A stretch of DNA of 35,469 nucleotides. Origin: Lobulomyces angularis. Lineage: Eukaryota > Chytridiomycota > Chytridiomycetes > Lobulomycetales > Lobulomycetaceae. Every line of letters starts with the position of its first letter. Within the stretch, counting starts at the first letter, position 1. The DNA lies in contig JADHYX010000110.1 in the NCBI GenBank assembly GCA_027604685.1, forward strand, positions 2,935 through 38,403. The letters run 5' to 3'. The notes beneath the pieces are model-generated. The model was not told the origin of the DNA. It was given only the letters and a program-made list of their open reading frames with translations, and did no database searches. Positions 11,053-23,081 of the stretch are shown here, piece after piece. A program made the position numbers and the translations under genes.

Positions 11053-12130
11053 CATTTCAAATTGTAAACAATATAAATATTATATTCTTTTAAATTGTAT
11101 GTACATTTTTGTTTCACATTATATATAATTTAGATTTTAGATCAAAATATAAAAATATTTTCATTACCAGATTGGCAGATAGACAGTGTAAAAAAGTATA
11201 CATATGTTAAAATTTTTTTGAAATTTAAGTGATGATTATTGTAGTAAACGTTATAAAAGTTAAACAAGTGAAACAGATTAAAGTTATTTGAATATCATAA
11301 TCGATTACACCACAAAAAACCATGTCTTGTTATAATTTCAGGTCGACTTTAAAGAAGATGATAAAAAAAAAAATTGAGAGTTTTCTTTATTTACTTTGTA
11401 ATCATGATTACTTTACAGGATCACTTAATTTTATTTTACTATTTTTACATTTAAATTGTTCGATGACAGAACTGCATTATTAACTCTAATAGCATGTTTT
11501 TTTGTAATTGATTAACATTCTTTTTGATTAACAACTGTTAACTTTGGTACAACTTCTTATTAGTGTTATAAAACACTTAATGCCTTTCAGTTCAATTGGT
11601 TTTCTAGAGTTTTAAATAACTTTCTTGAACAAATAAAAAATTCTACATCTACATCAGTAATGTTCCGTTGTAGGTGGAATTAATTACGAATGTTGCAGTT
11701 TAGATTTTTGATGTTAAAGTTTCCTAGGTCGTTAAAAATAAACTTTTTCAGATAATAATTCATCTCTCTATGTGATCATTTTCAATTTTAATTTCAAAGT
11801 CAATATTTTTTTATCAAAGTTTTTGCAATTGTTTAAAATAAAGTTGTGGAACAAATTATCTCAAACTTTTCAAAAAATTTAGAAATTAAAAAACCAAACA
11901 ATTCATTACTTTTTCAAATTAATATCATAGCATTAAATTTTCATTATCAAACGTACAAAAATTTTTAAAAAAAGAAAAAATTAATTGAAACAAAAAACAC
12001 TTTGAAATAAATTTCTATCAACTTCAAAATTTTTCTTTTTACACTTGGTTTTTCTATTCTTTTTGGTTTGCTACTTTTAAGAGTTCTTAACTTGCAACAG
12101 CAATTTACTATATTAAGTCAAAACCTTTCA
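11053..12130. other. Intergenic region, C2H2 3' UTR and spastin promoter
   Basis: About 1.1 kb with no exon I can support. The last 125 bases (about 12006-12130) form an open frame in phase with spastin that would encode a hydrophobic helix, but no ATG is available there; see findings. Confidence 0.5.
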
Positions 12131-13854
12131 ATGATAAAAAAGAATCAACAGTCATCTGCTTACAAACAAGTAAGAAGCCAATTAAAATTATTCACAAGTT
12201 TTACTATTCATTTTACTAATTTTTGAAGTATAAAAAGTTATGTGACTCTGCATATAAGAATATTACACTTGCAATTGATGGGGAAGAAAAAAAAGAAGAA
12301 ATTGAAACAATATTGACGTATTATCAATTAGGTATTCATGATTTAAAGCAAGCCTTAAATATGCATGTGTCATTTGTAGAAGAAAAGTATTTTTTTTTTT
12401 TGTTGCCTTAAAAAAGTTTTATCCTACTTTATAAAAAGAGTTGAAGTTGAATCCACGAATATTAAATTAAAAAGAAATTTAAAAGACTGTGAAGATAGGA
12501 TTTTGAAATTAAGTTCAAAATTAAAGAGCACAGCATCAAAATCCAATTCTAATAACACTGTCACCAAAGAGCCCGGGACTTCAGTTATCAAACATACCAT
12601 TAATAATGCAAAATCCTTTTCGAATCAACATTCCAGCTCGAATTTACCTAATCCACTAAAGCGGCAACAATCCTCTAATATACAGCCTTCTATTCCCAAC
12701 AAGAGTTCTTTAAATACAAAAAAGTATGATTCTGAATTATGCCAAAAAATATTGAATGATGTTGTCGTTCACAAGCCAAATGTAAATTGGGATGATATAG
12801 TTGGTTTGGAAACTGCAAAGAGAAATTTAAGAGAAATTGTCATTCTTCCTAGTATAAGACCAGAACTTTTTACTGGATTAAGATCCCCAGCAAAAGGTGT
12901 TTTGTTGTTCGGGCCACCTGGCACTGGAAAGACTATGCTGGCTAAAGTAAAATTAATAATTATAAATTTTTAATAAACTTAGGCTGTTGCCCACGAAGCC
13001 AACGCTACATTTTTTTCTATCAGTGCTTCTACCTTAACGTCGAAATATGTATGGGGAAAGATATTGATGATTTACAACTAAATATTTTTTCAAACAATAA
13101 AGGTGGGTGAAGGGGAGAAAATGGTAAAAGCATTATTTGCTATGGCAAGAGAACTAGCTCCTAGTATAATTTTTATTGATGAAATAGATTCAATTTTAAC
13201 AGAAAGAAGTGAATCAGAACATGAAGCGAGTAGACGGTTAAAAACACAATTTCTTCTAGAATTTGATGGTCTTAGCTCAAATAATGAAGAAAAAAGTCTA
13301 CTAGTCTTAGGCGCTACTAATAGACCCCAAGAGTTGGATGAGGCTGCTTTACGAAGACTGGTATTAAATAAAAATCAATTTAATGTAATACAAAAATTTT
13401 CACTTTAGGTAAAGAGAATTTACATACCATTACCTGAACCTGAAACAAGAGAAGCACTTTTGCATAATCTTCTAAAGGGTCAAAATCATTGTATTTCTAA
13501 AGGCGATTTACAGCATGTGGTTAGTAAAACAGAAGGATATTCTGGTAGTGATTTAACAGCATTAGGTATAGTTCATCAAACATCCATTAAGATAAATTTT
13601 ATTTGAATTAGCTAGAGAAGCCTCATTAGGGCCAATAAGAATGGTAAAACACAATGAATTATTGTCTCTTAGTGCAGATGCTATCAGACCTATAAATAAA
13701 AAAGATTTTCTTGCTGCTATGAGTGTAAAAATTATTTATTTATCAATTTAGCTTAATAAATAACTACCGACAGGTAATTCGACCATCAGTTTCCGGTAGA
13801 AACCTAGAAAGTTTTCTTGATTGGAAAGACAAATTTGGAACTTCGGGAAATTAA
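12131..13854 (+). CDS. SPAST: Spastin, microtubule-severing AAA ATPase
   Basis: Eight exons: 12131-12169, 12229-12386, 12439-12946, 12983-13048, 13103-13360, 13409-13565, 13612-13724, 13774-13854, giving 459 aa. Residues about 10-85 resemble an MIT domain ([11 protein letters not shown]...[13 protein letters not shown]). A Ser/Asn-rich linker follows. The AAA domain begins [16 protein letters not shown]. It carries Walker A GPPGTGKT (224-231), pore loop KYVGEGEK, Walker B IIFIDEID (D283-E284), the sensor-type [12 protein letters not shown] and the ALRR arginine finger. The C-terminal helix has [30 protein letters not shown] and [15 protein letters not shown] are spastin rather than katanin or fidgetin wording. 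The family cuts microtubules and acts at ESCRT sites through its MIT domain. The predicted start lacks the membrane hairpin of the long animal isoform. Most yeasts lack spastin. Confidence 0.92.
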
Positions 13855-14171
13855 TAAAATAAATAATTTTGTTTAAAGCATCATTAAAGATAAGTATTCG
13901 CTACACATTTCAGTTTTTTTGTAACATTATAATTCAAAAGAATTTATAAATTATAGAAAAAATTAAGGATCATCATATTTTTTTTTTTTGTGAACTCTTA
14001 ACATATTTTTTAATTTTACTTATATATATGATGTTTATATTAGCTAACTAATGATCAAAACTTAATGTACTGTTAGTTATTTTTATAAATTTTATTTTAG
14101 CAAAAACATTTTAGCAAAATATTTTTCACTTAAATATTTTTACATACATAGAAAAAAAGTTCCTTTCATAA
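13855..14171. other. Intergenic spacer
   Basis: About 317 bp of AT-rich sequence between spastin and BORCS8, both on the plus strand. I see no motif I can name. Confidence 0.5.
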
Positions 14172-14598
14172 ATGTCCCAAGGATCATCATTTCTCATTAG
14201 AAAGTGTAAGATCAATTTTATATATTGTTTTTACTTATCCTCTATATTGCATTCCCTTTTTACGCAGCGTCTGAAGATTTGTCAAATTTCATTGTGAGTT
14301 TGGTTAACGAAAGTTCAGTTGCACTTTATAGGGTGCAAGAAAATGTTATTAAAAAAGTTAAAATTGTAGTAAAGGAAAAGGTATTAATATTTTTAACTAT
14401 ATTAAACAGAAAGATTCTTTTGTAAACTAACAAAAAAAAAAAAAGGAAGAATTGAAAAAACTTAACAAAAAATTGATGGAGTCTAATAGTGATTTGATAG
14501 AGGCTAAAGAAATAATCAATGGCATGAACGAGTTAAAAAATTTTTCTTTGATTATTGAGTTAATGAATTCAAAAGTGCTGAAGCTGCAAAAAAAATAG
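14172..14598 (+). CDS. BORCS8: BORC complex subunit 8 (MEF2BNB family)
   Basis: Three exons (14172-14205, 14268-14380, 14446-14598) encode 99 aa. The core FIVSLVNESSVALYRVQENV matches the animal BORCS8 signature (ANEPSVALYRLQEHV). The rest is a predicted coiled coil rich in Lys/Glu/Leu. BORC sits on lysosomes (vacuoles in fungi) and recruits Arl8 to couple them to kinesin. Helical coiled-coil proteins of this size are easy to misplace, but the SVALYR block is distinctive. The second intron (14381-14445) ends in a run of 13 A before G instead of a pyrimidine tract. Phase agrees on both sides of both introns. Confidence 0.82.
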
Positions 14599-14994
14599 GA
14601 ATTCGATACATGTTATGGATAATATTATTCGAGAGCAAAATCGCATCAAGTGACATATTGAAAAGTTAGTATTGCTTATTACTATTAATTTGGGTAAATA
14701 ATACCGCGAAGTCTAAATTTGTTACTAGACCATCATCAGTAACTCAAAATTATAGATTTTAAAAGTTTCTTTTTCAATTGTTACCTTTACTAAAGAAATA
14801 TGAACTTTGAGGTTTTAAATTTTTCAGAAAATAAAGAATCGCTATTTTTTTATCCCATTAAATACATATTATTTCATTAATGATGGATTTTTTTACATCG
14901 TTATGTATTGATAATTTTTCTACAACACCAAAAATTTCGTTATTCAGTTTCACAAAAATTAAAAAAAAAAAAAAAAAAAAAAAAATTTAACTAA
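14599..14994. other. Intergenic spacer
   Basis: About 396 bp of AT-rich sequence with a long A run near its end. No exon is visible; a short in-frame stretch near 14881 dissolves into poly-A. Confidence 0.5.
14961..14985. repeat. Poly(A) tract, 25 nt
   Basis: An uninterrupted run of A just upstream of the proposed mS16 start codon. It may act as a nucleosome-excluding element, but this is inference. Its length is likely to vary or be misassembled. Confidence 0.85.
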
Positions 14995-15895
14995 ATGGTA
15001 ATATATTAATTAATTGCAATTATTATAAAATAAAAAAAGCAAATAAAAATAAAAAACAATCGATATTTGAAAATTATAAATTTTAGTTTTTTTTCTTTAA
15101 CTATTGTCAACCCAGTGTCATTCAATATAAATTAAACCTATTTTTTGTCAACATACTTGAAATAAACTAAAACAAATTAAAAAAACTAAACAAATTATTA
15201 TTCTCAATAGAAAGTGAAACTTCGATTGGCGCGATGGGGATCAAGAAACAATAATTTTTTTGGTATAGTAGCTGCACCTAATAAATTTGCACGAGATGGA
15301 CGACATTTAGAAAGACTTGGTTCATATAACCCTCACCCTTACTCAGAACCAAACTTTTCTTCATCAGAACAAAATTTAGAATCAAAAAAAAATATATCCG
15401 TAAAACATTTAGAGTTAAACGTAGAAAGGATTAAGTATTGGCTAGGTGTAGGAGCTCAACCGTCTAGTAGGGTGGCTTGGCTTTTAGCAAAGGTACGATA
15501 AATTAACTATTAATGAGGCGATAATTGTGTTAGGCTGGATTAATGCCAAAAACTCCGATGCAGTTACAAAAGGAAGGTTTAAATAGTTTTGTAGATAAAA
15601 AACAATGGGACATTCAAGTTAGTGATAAAGAAGGAAATAGACTTGGGGTTCTTTCTAGTATGTTGCATATTTTAATTGCCTAATCTTACTATTTTTTGTT
15701 TTAGGTGAAGAAGCTAGAAAAGTTTTTGTAGATGAAAATGGAAAGCTCGCTGCTGGAATACCAGAAGAGTTTAATTTTATTAAAGAGCAAAGAATTGTTG
15801 AAGATTTAGCCGATTTTAATTTGGAAGGGAAGGTGAAAGGGAAGTTGACTCCACCCCAAAAAAGAAAACTTTTAAAATCAATGCTAAAAATTTAA
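14995..15895 (+). CDS. MRPS16: Mitochondrial small-subunit ribosomal protein bS16m
   Basis: A structural protein of the mitochondrial ribosome small subunit. The bS16 core is clear: KLRLARWGSRNNNFFGIVAA, RDGRHLERLGSYNPHP, LNVERIKYWLGVGAQPSSRVAWLL. Exons: 14995-14997 (ATG only), 15211-15492, 15534-15657, 15705-15895, giving 199 aa. The reading frame has a TAG just before AAAGTG at 15211, so an upstream exon is required. The nearest upstream ATG (14995) is directly followed by GTAATA, a good donor. There is no ATG in the 213-nt intron. A GTG start at 15214 is the alternative. The protein is longer than bacterial S16 (about 80-90 aa), with a charged C-terminal extension of about 100 residues. 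The AR at positions 7-8 after the start is typical of the bS16 N-terminus. Confidence 0.88.
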
Positions 15896-16299
15896 TAAAT
15901 TCGTATTTTTTATATCAACTTGTAATCATTCTTTTTTTTTTTTGAACTTTTTGAATCTCTACTATTTATGATGAAGTTAAAAGTTCTTGAAATAGGAAAT
16001 CTATTAAATAATTAGGTTATTTCCTGTAAGCCAAATTGTTTTGAACTTTTTATAATAAATTTAAAATTAATTTACTTGTAAATTACATTAAAAACTAAAA
16101 TATAACTAAAATTACCTGCTACATTATCCTAATTCAAAAAAATATATGTAAGAAAATAACGTTTAAAAAAAGAAACGGAAATTTAAACTATTTTTTCCTT
16201 AAAAACACTTCAAAAAAAATAATTAAATACTATTAAAAGTTGAACCAAAAAATTATTCATAAAAAGTTATGACAAATAGAAGAAAGAGCTACATTTATT
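15896..16299. other. Convergent 3' intergenic region
   Basis: About 400 bp between the stops of MRPS16 (plus) and NOT1 (minus). It is AT-rich with A/T runs and has no exon. It presumably holds both polyadenylation regions. Confidence 0.55.
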
Positions 16300-19200
16300 T
16301 TATTGAGGTGATATAATCAATCCTATTGACTTAGCTACACTAGTATACAATTTTTCAATTTCAGGTGCACATCTGCAAGATTAAATTTTGTTAGATTTAT
16401 TTTTTGGAACTAAAACTTACCTAAAAAATTTGGTGTGTTCCCAAAAATTAAATCGAGGATTCCTAATTAGTTCAATAAAGGTGATAAGTAGTCCATGAGG
16501 ATGTGGTCTATTAACAATTAATCGTTCTAGCAAAACTCGAGTGACTTGTTCTTGAATTATTTCTTGTTTTGCATCAGCAAATATACTTAACATTAATCCA
16601 CAGAAGAAGTTTGTATGACTGTTTGGAAATCTCAACTGATTCGCTATCGCACTAAGAACAAAATAACGACCTACAACAAAAAAATTAAATTAGAATAATT
16701 TTAAGAAATTTTCAATAAATAACCTTCACTATCAAGATCATTCACCAATTGCTGAAAAATATCATTTGGTGCTGAAGGTGAAAATCCAGAAAGAGAATTT
16801 GCAGTATTTTTGGACTGAGAAATATTTATTGCATGAATTCCAACATACAACACTAATGAGTTTATTAAATGCACAACATATTTGCCTCCACTTCCATCTT
16901 GGTGAGGCATTATTAATCTATTTTTTAAATTCGTCAGAAATGACATTGGTGCCCTGTTCTTCAAAAAAATATCAAGTTCTCCCTTTAAGTTACTGGTGAC
17001 AAGGCTCGAGGTATAGTCAGACAATATCTGCGGAGCAATGTGATTTTCAGGTGCTAAACTTGTGACACTAAGATTCGTCGAAAATGGATCAGGCAGATTC
17101 ATTAATACCGGGTATGCACTAAGAATTACGTTTCTCAATTGAACACATTGATGCGGTATAACATCCATAAAACTAAAATGATAGCAACAGAGAAATTCTG
17201 GAAAGTCATGCAGCAGTATCAGTAACACTCTTAATGTTCCTCGGTATAATAGCCGCACAGGTTCTGAAAGTTCCTTTTTTTTAACAAATGGTGCCATATA
17301 CTTGAAAAGATCAATCATCAACCTCTGGTAAAATGCCCACCCCTATAATTATAAATTTTTTAAGAAATTGAAATGATCAATACTTTTTGATTTTCAGCAT
17401 TCAGTAGTTTAGGTAAAAAGTGGCGATGCGAAATTAATTGCAACCACGAAAATGTATATCCGGGTAGGAAAGAAGGCTGCAGTGTATGGAATGTGTTACT
17501 GACAAACAAATAAGTCTATAAGATAAGTGTTTATCGCTTTAAAAGCTTACCTAATGGCGGTCAAAATTTGAAAGTAGATATGTTGTAAAGAAGTTTCAAA
17601 ATAGTGCAGGTCATTTAATAATGTAGAAAATAAACGGAATAAAGGTCGTTGATTGAAATTGTTTCGCTGCTGTTCATGGTTATGGACTAAAACGAGTAAA
17701 ATAATTGACAATATTTTCGTCGCCAAGTTAATCTTGGATATATTTAAATTAATATTTTGCCCATTCGCATGAGGGTCATTAAATTGCTTTACTAAAAGTA
17801 TTATCAATCTTGCAAAAGCGTCAACGGCTTGAAAGGCAAAAACATGGGGAACGCCTTGAGCAGCTTTATTTTTAATATAAATTTCTACGCTTTGCTCAAC
17901 GCATACACGAAAGAACAAAGATGAAATATCTTCGCTGGACAAAATTCCTTGCGATATTAACTAATACAATTGAAATTAAATAGCTCAAATATTAAAAAAA
18001 AAAAATCATACATGATTAACATGAGCTACTTGAACTTTTTCAGTGGAAGATGGATGGTGATAGAGTCCAACCCAATCATTAAATAGAATGATTAACTGCT
18101 CTCTTAAATTTGGATTATCGATGTCTTTTCCAATATATTCTTTCAATGGATTAAATGTATTCAACTTTTTTAATGCATCCATAAATTCCACAACACTTTC
18201 AAGAATTAAGAAAAGATTTAAATAATAAATTTAAAACCTATCAGAGGCCTTTCCACGTTGAACCAGTTTGGTGAACATGTCAATACAATTAAAAAAATCA
18301 TTTTGAGTAGCCAAAACAGGTTCTTCAAGTATGCATCTGCGAGCCAACTTCTGGGCGAATTCAGTAACACTCATTCTTCCTGCATCAATTAATCGTGCAA
18401 GCTGCATGTCTAACTCTGGAACAGATAACAATCTTGCCTGCAAAATGGTCACAAAAGTTGCAACGTTATATTTTCTCTGCAATAACAAATTAAGAAATTT
18501 AAATATCAAGTCAGTATTTTATACATCATCGTCATTAAATAATAGCCACTGGAATACTTCTTTAGCAACTTTTTTGGAGGTTTCACAAACCCTTTCTAAT
18601 AACAGTACGTAAGTCTCTAGTGGTAGCTGAGATTCGTGTTTGAATAATAAATTTAAGACACGTTGGGAAAGAATTAATGCAACTTCGTCTTTATTACATG
18701 ATTGATTAACAATTGAAGGAGCATGCACCAAAATGGTATGAATGTCATGTTGTGGTGGTAAAGCTGTCACAGAACCAATATCCATTTGTGGAAACACCTT
18801 TTCGAGCTCGATCAAAAATTGCTTTAAAAAATTGAAATACTTTAAAAAATAATAGAAATAAATAAGTTCAGTACAGTAAATTTATCAACAGCTTGGGCGG
18901 TTTGTAAAGGAACATTTTCTTCTGCAAAAGTTTGTTCTAAAAATGAAAACTCATTTTCAAAATAATGCAAATACGAATTAATAAAAACCTTGAGCAACAA
19001 TTCTGGGTAACCTTGCAAAGTCCTCATATACTCTTAACTATTTACGTTCAATATTTTTAACAACCAATAAAATTACCTGTTGCAAAGCCAAACCATTCGG
19101 TTTCAACCTCAAAGATTCTGGTAATGTTGAAGGGTATCTAGAGGATGAATATATTGCAAAATCGTAATATGGTTGACCAGTTCTCTAAATGAAAGAATAA

Positions 19201-22200
19201 GTCGGCAATCCTAAAATGATCAAACCTCTCTGTGTTTTCTTCGATTCAAAAAATTATGTGCTAAGCCTTCGTCAATTTCTGCAATAGCTTTTTCACTTGC
19301 AGATTTTTCCACAACTGAACAGGCCAATTCAAGATTATCAGCAACTAAAATAAATATTGCTTGCTCTGGTATAGCTTGCTCTGAGATTCCATTTTGGGAA
19401 AATAATGTCCTTAAATGTTGAGTCATACTCATCCTCAAAGGTTCTCTACTGGTAACTGAGGCAAGGCTCCCAGATAAACTTTGAACCATTAAATGTGCTG
19501 CTTTTCTCATTTTATTTTCATCTGGTTCTAAAGCAAAGTCTTTTACCACTAGTTCTCTTGTTGCAATGCCGGCAATAGTAACACTTCTTTCTACTACAGG
19601 ATTTATTATTTCCCTAATTGCTCTATCAATTGCAAAATGAACGATTCTTTTTAGTGATGGCTGTGCTTGGAAAATAGGTAGACTAGCATTAAATGTTAAG
19701 AAGTTAACCAAATTAGGATAGCCAATGGAAACATCTTCCCCTGAAGATCCTCCTATTAATGTTCAATTAAAAGAAAGAAAAAAAACTGAAATTTCACCTT
19801 GAGTGGTATTGAAGGTAGTAGAAGTTGAAGATAATGCTGAAGGTGGTGCTGACACCGTAGATGGAGCGATGGCTAACCTTTCAAAATTTTTTGCCAACTG
19901 ACTTTCCTCTTGCCTATGCTTTGGTCTACTTTTTAAGAAGTTGGTAGGAGTAATATCTGATAAAAAACATTTAAAATATCAAATAATTGAAAGCATACCT
20001 TTGACATCAAGCTTGGCACTTTTGCATAAAACTTCTATTTCAAATTTTAGATTTAACTTTAAATCCGCAAAGTGATAAAGTTCACTTAACAACTTCATTG
20101 TGGCCATCAACCATGGATTTGGAGGCTTAAAGACTATACTATTCATGCACTGCTCCAATACTTTACAGACGAAAGGTATTACTACAATTAACCTACTGTT
20201 ATCGTAGCCTTCCAACAGTAAGTCCTATAAAAGGTTAAAGAAAAAATAATTTTTAATTAAAATACATACTTTAAAAGATAAATTCTTTTGTTTAATAGGT
20301 TTGTTTCTAGCGACTGTTAATATTCCTAGCCACATTCCCAAATTTTTCAATAAAGTCCTTTCTTCTGAAGAAATAACTGTTTTTTTAGAATTTAACAAAA
20401 CTTTAATGGAACTATATGTCTCTAACAGCAACAATTTGTCCAGTATGGGAGAAGATAACCCACTTAAAAATTGCACATAAAGCAAATGAAAATTAGGCTC
20501 TATAGAAACTCTTTTAGAAACTATGTATGCACTCAACCATTTACTATATTCATTGATAAAAATATCTTTCATTTCAGTAATTTTTTGATCAACATTAGTT
20601 GGCGAAATATTATTGATGATAAAGAGTATTTTGTCTTGTTGGGCTTCAGCAGGTGGATAAAACATATTTTCTTCATGCTCAATAATGTCCACCTTTAACG
20701 CAGAAAATGCTGGGTATGCTTCAGAGTCTTCATCATCGTCATTAAGGCCCATGATGTTGCTGGTATTGTTGGAATTTTCCTGAACTGATAGTCCATATTG
20801 CTGTTGCGAATTTCTAGACTCAGGGAGTTTCATTTGATCATCAATCGTTATATTTTGCTGTCCACCATGTTTTTTAATGAATGCGACTATATCGGGACAT
20901 TGGCTCTCTAAGTGGGGGATTTGCAAAAGTAAAGAGCAGTATTGTGGCCATTCCAGTAATCTACTTTGAAACTGTCTTAAAGATTGAACTCCAAAGGAAA
21001 ACAACGGTGAGCTTGGGGGTTGCCGGCATGCATCTAAAATATATCTTAAGGCGTTTCCCAATGCATTTCCGGAGCAAATTTGGTGTTGTATTAACGAGCC
21101 AAATAACAATGATGTTAAAAGTAAATGTTTCTCAGGATAGCCAGGAAAAAATTTATACTCGTCAAAGAGTGATTGAATTATACAATTACACAAGTCCTGT
21201 TCCCTCCTATTCTGGGATGATTTGTAAAGTAGCAATAGTTCAATCATTTGTGGAATTCTTATTTCTCCTTTATAAATACGAAAAAAATATGTTGTAGCCT
21301 CTTCCTCAACGTCTGGGCTAAAAGATGGATGAGCGCTAGTTGAAGTAGTGGGGGTCTACAAATAATATAAATTATAAAAAATTTTTAGCATTTACAGGAA
21401 CAGCTTCTTCCTCAGGATTATTGCGCTGATAAGAGTGAGATGTAGCAGTAATTATTTCATTTAAAACAGCAGAGTTTTCTGGTGACATATAACTAAAATA
21501 ATATGTAAGTAGATTCGAGAATAGAAAATCCATACTTTGACTGATTTTGCAGTATTCTAATAAAAATAGTAACAACGTCATTACTAAGACCTACACCGCC
21601 AGCACCACCAAAATCTACCATTACTTTTTCGTAGAGAAATTCCAAACATACTTTAATAAAATTGTCACCATCCTCCTTTGTTTTATCTAGTAACCATTTT
21701 TCTAAATTTAGGTAATCCCGTCTAGATGCTAGTGAAGCAAGATCTATAGTAAAATAGTATGGTTTTACATCCAAAATCTTTGACAACGCCTAGTTTTTTT
21801 TAATTATGATTATTACCACCAAAAAAAATTAGTAAACTTCTGATACCTTTAAATCTTGACTAATATCCAAAATTCTAGATAAAGTACTTTTATCCTTTTT
21901 ATAAATTTGAATTAAACTTTCGATCAATAGTGGTTGTGAATTCATCCAGACTCGTTGTAGCACACAATTTGAATTAGGGTGACCCGTGATAAATGTGATG
22001 AACAATTTTTGAAATATTTCTTGGGAATATTGTGTCTGGGTCTATTTATTGGTAATTTAGTTCAAAAATAACAATTAAAAATTATACCTTTAACATAGAC
22101 AACCCAATACAAATTAATTCGGGAAAATTTATTTGAAAATGGTCAAATAACTTTTTAAGGTCTTGATCAAACTGACTAAAATTTAAGACTTGAAGAAAAA

Positions 22201-22998
22201 AATCCAGTGAATTGAATGCATTATTTTGCCAGCTTTGAGTTAAAGAATTTTGCTGGGTCTAAAAATATATTAACAATGATTCTAATGTTGTAATAACTCA
22301 CATTTTCATTGACAAAAATTTTTGTAACAAGAGTTTTATTAAGAATAATTAGCTCAGAATAATTTTGAAGAAGGGAATACAGAAACTGCGATTTCTTGTT
22401 TTGATGGTCCCACTTCGCCTTAAATAAATAAAGCAAGGGAAAATTAAAAAGATCCTAAATACAAATGTTATGTTGTTGGTTAGTTTATAAAAAAAATAAA
22501 AAAAGAAAAGTATTTAAAATTAAAAATTGTAAACAAAGATGTCCATAAATACAAACTACAGAAGGAAAAACATTATAAATTACCTTGTTCCCCAGCTTAT
22601 AAGTGTTGAAAATAAATTGAAGTTGCTTGATTTCAAAATCTTTGCTGTCTAAGCTACTTTTAATTAATCTGGGCCATTCCAGTACCATGTTTGATTTCGA
22701 ATACTTGGTGAGAATTGTTTTTATGAAAAGAGGTATGTTCCAACTTAATTGAGGAGGAGTTTGTGGAAAAACAGGGGAGGTCGGACTCAAAGAAGTTTGC
22801 GTATTGGAAAACATAACCAAAGTTTTCCCTAAAAAACTCAATCTTAAAAAACAAAAAAAATAAAAGTTTGTTACCAATATCGTGCTCAGTAGGTTTTTGA
22901 GATAACATGTCTATCACAATATTAAGATTAGATTCAGAGGCAGTACCGGCATAACCCACATCATTCAGTACAGAACTCAAAGTTATTTGCTGTGACAT
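16300..22998 (-). CDS. NOT1: CCR4-NOT complex scaffold subunit NOT1/CNOT1
   Basis: The scaffold of the CCR4-NOT deadenylase, with roughly 19 exons and about 1,900 residues. Recognisable parts run in order. An N-terminal HEAT-like region (22.9-21.5 kb). The TTP-binding-like segment ([39 protein letters not shown]; about 21.25-20.9 kb). The MIF4G-like CAF1-binding domain ([43 protein letters not shown]; 20.7-20.0 kb). DUF3819, the CAF40-binding part ([35 protein letters not shown]; 19.7-19.2 kb). The C-terminal NOT1 domain that binds NOT2/3/5 ([37 protein letters not shown]; 17.3-16.7 kb). It ends CAPEIEKLY...SPQ. I start at MSQQITL (22998), whose ATG has A at -3; an in-frame ATG at 23034 would add 12 residues. 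Exon boundaries are only partly worked out. It is divergent from NXT1. Confidence 0.92.
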
Positions 22999-23081
22999 TG
23001 TAAACTTGATCTGTTTTATGATATGGTTACACATACAATTTTAATAAAAAAAAAAAAATTATACCGCAATAAACAATAAAC
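22999..23081. promoter_or_regulatory. 83-bp divergent promoter region, NOT1 / NXT1
   Basis: The two start codons are only 83 bp apart and point away from each other, so the core promoters must overlap or lie in the leader of the other gene. A run of 13 A (23046-23058) lies inside. If the upstream NOT1 ATG is used, the gap shrinks to 47 bp. Confidence 0.6.

Noticed and set aside
20471..21297. 75- and 138-codon plus-strand ORFs opposite NOT1
   Set aside because: They are antisense shadows of a strongly supported NOT1 exon.
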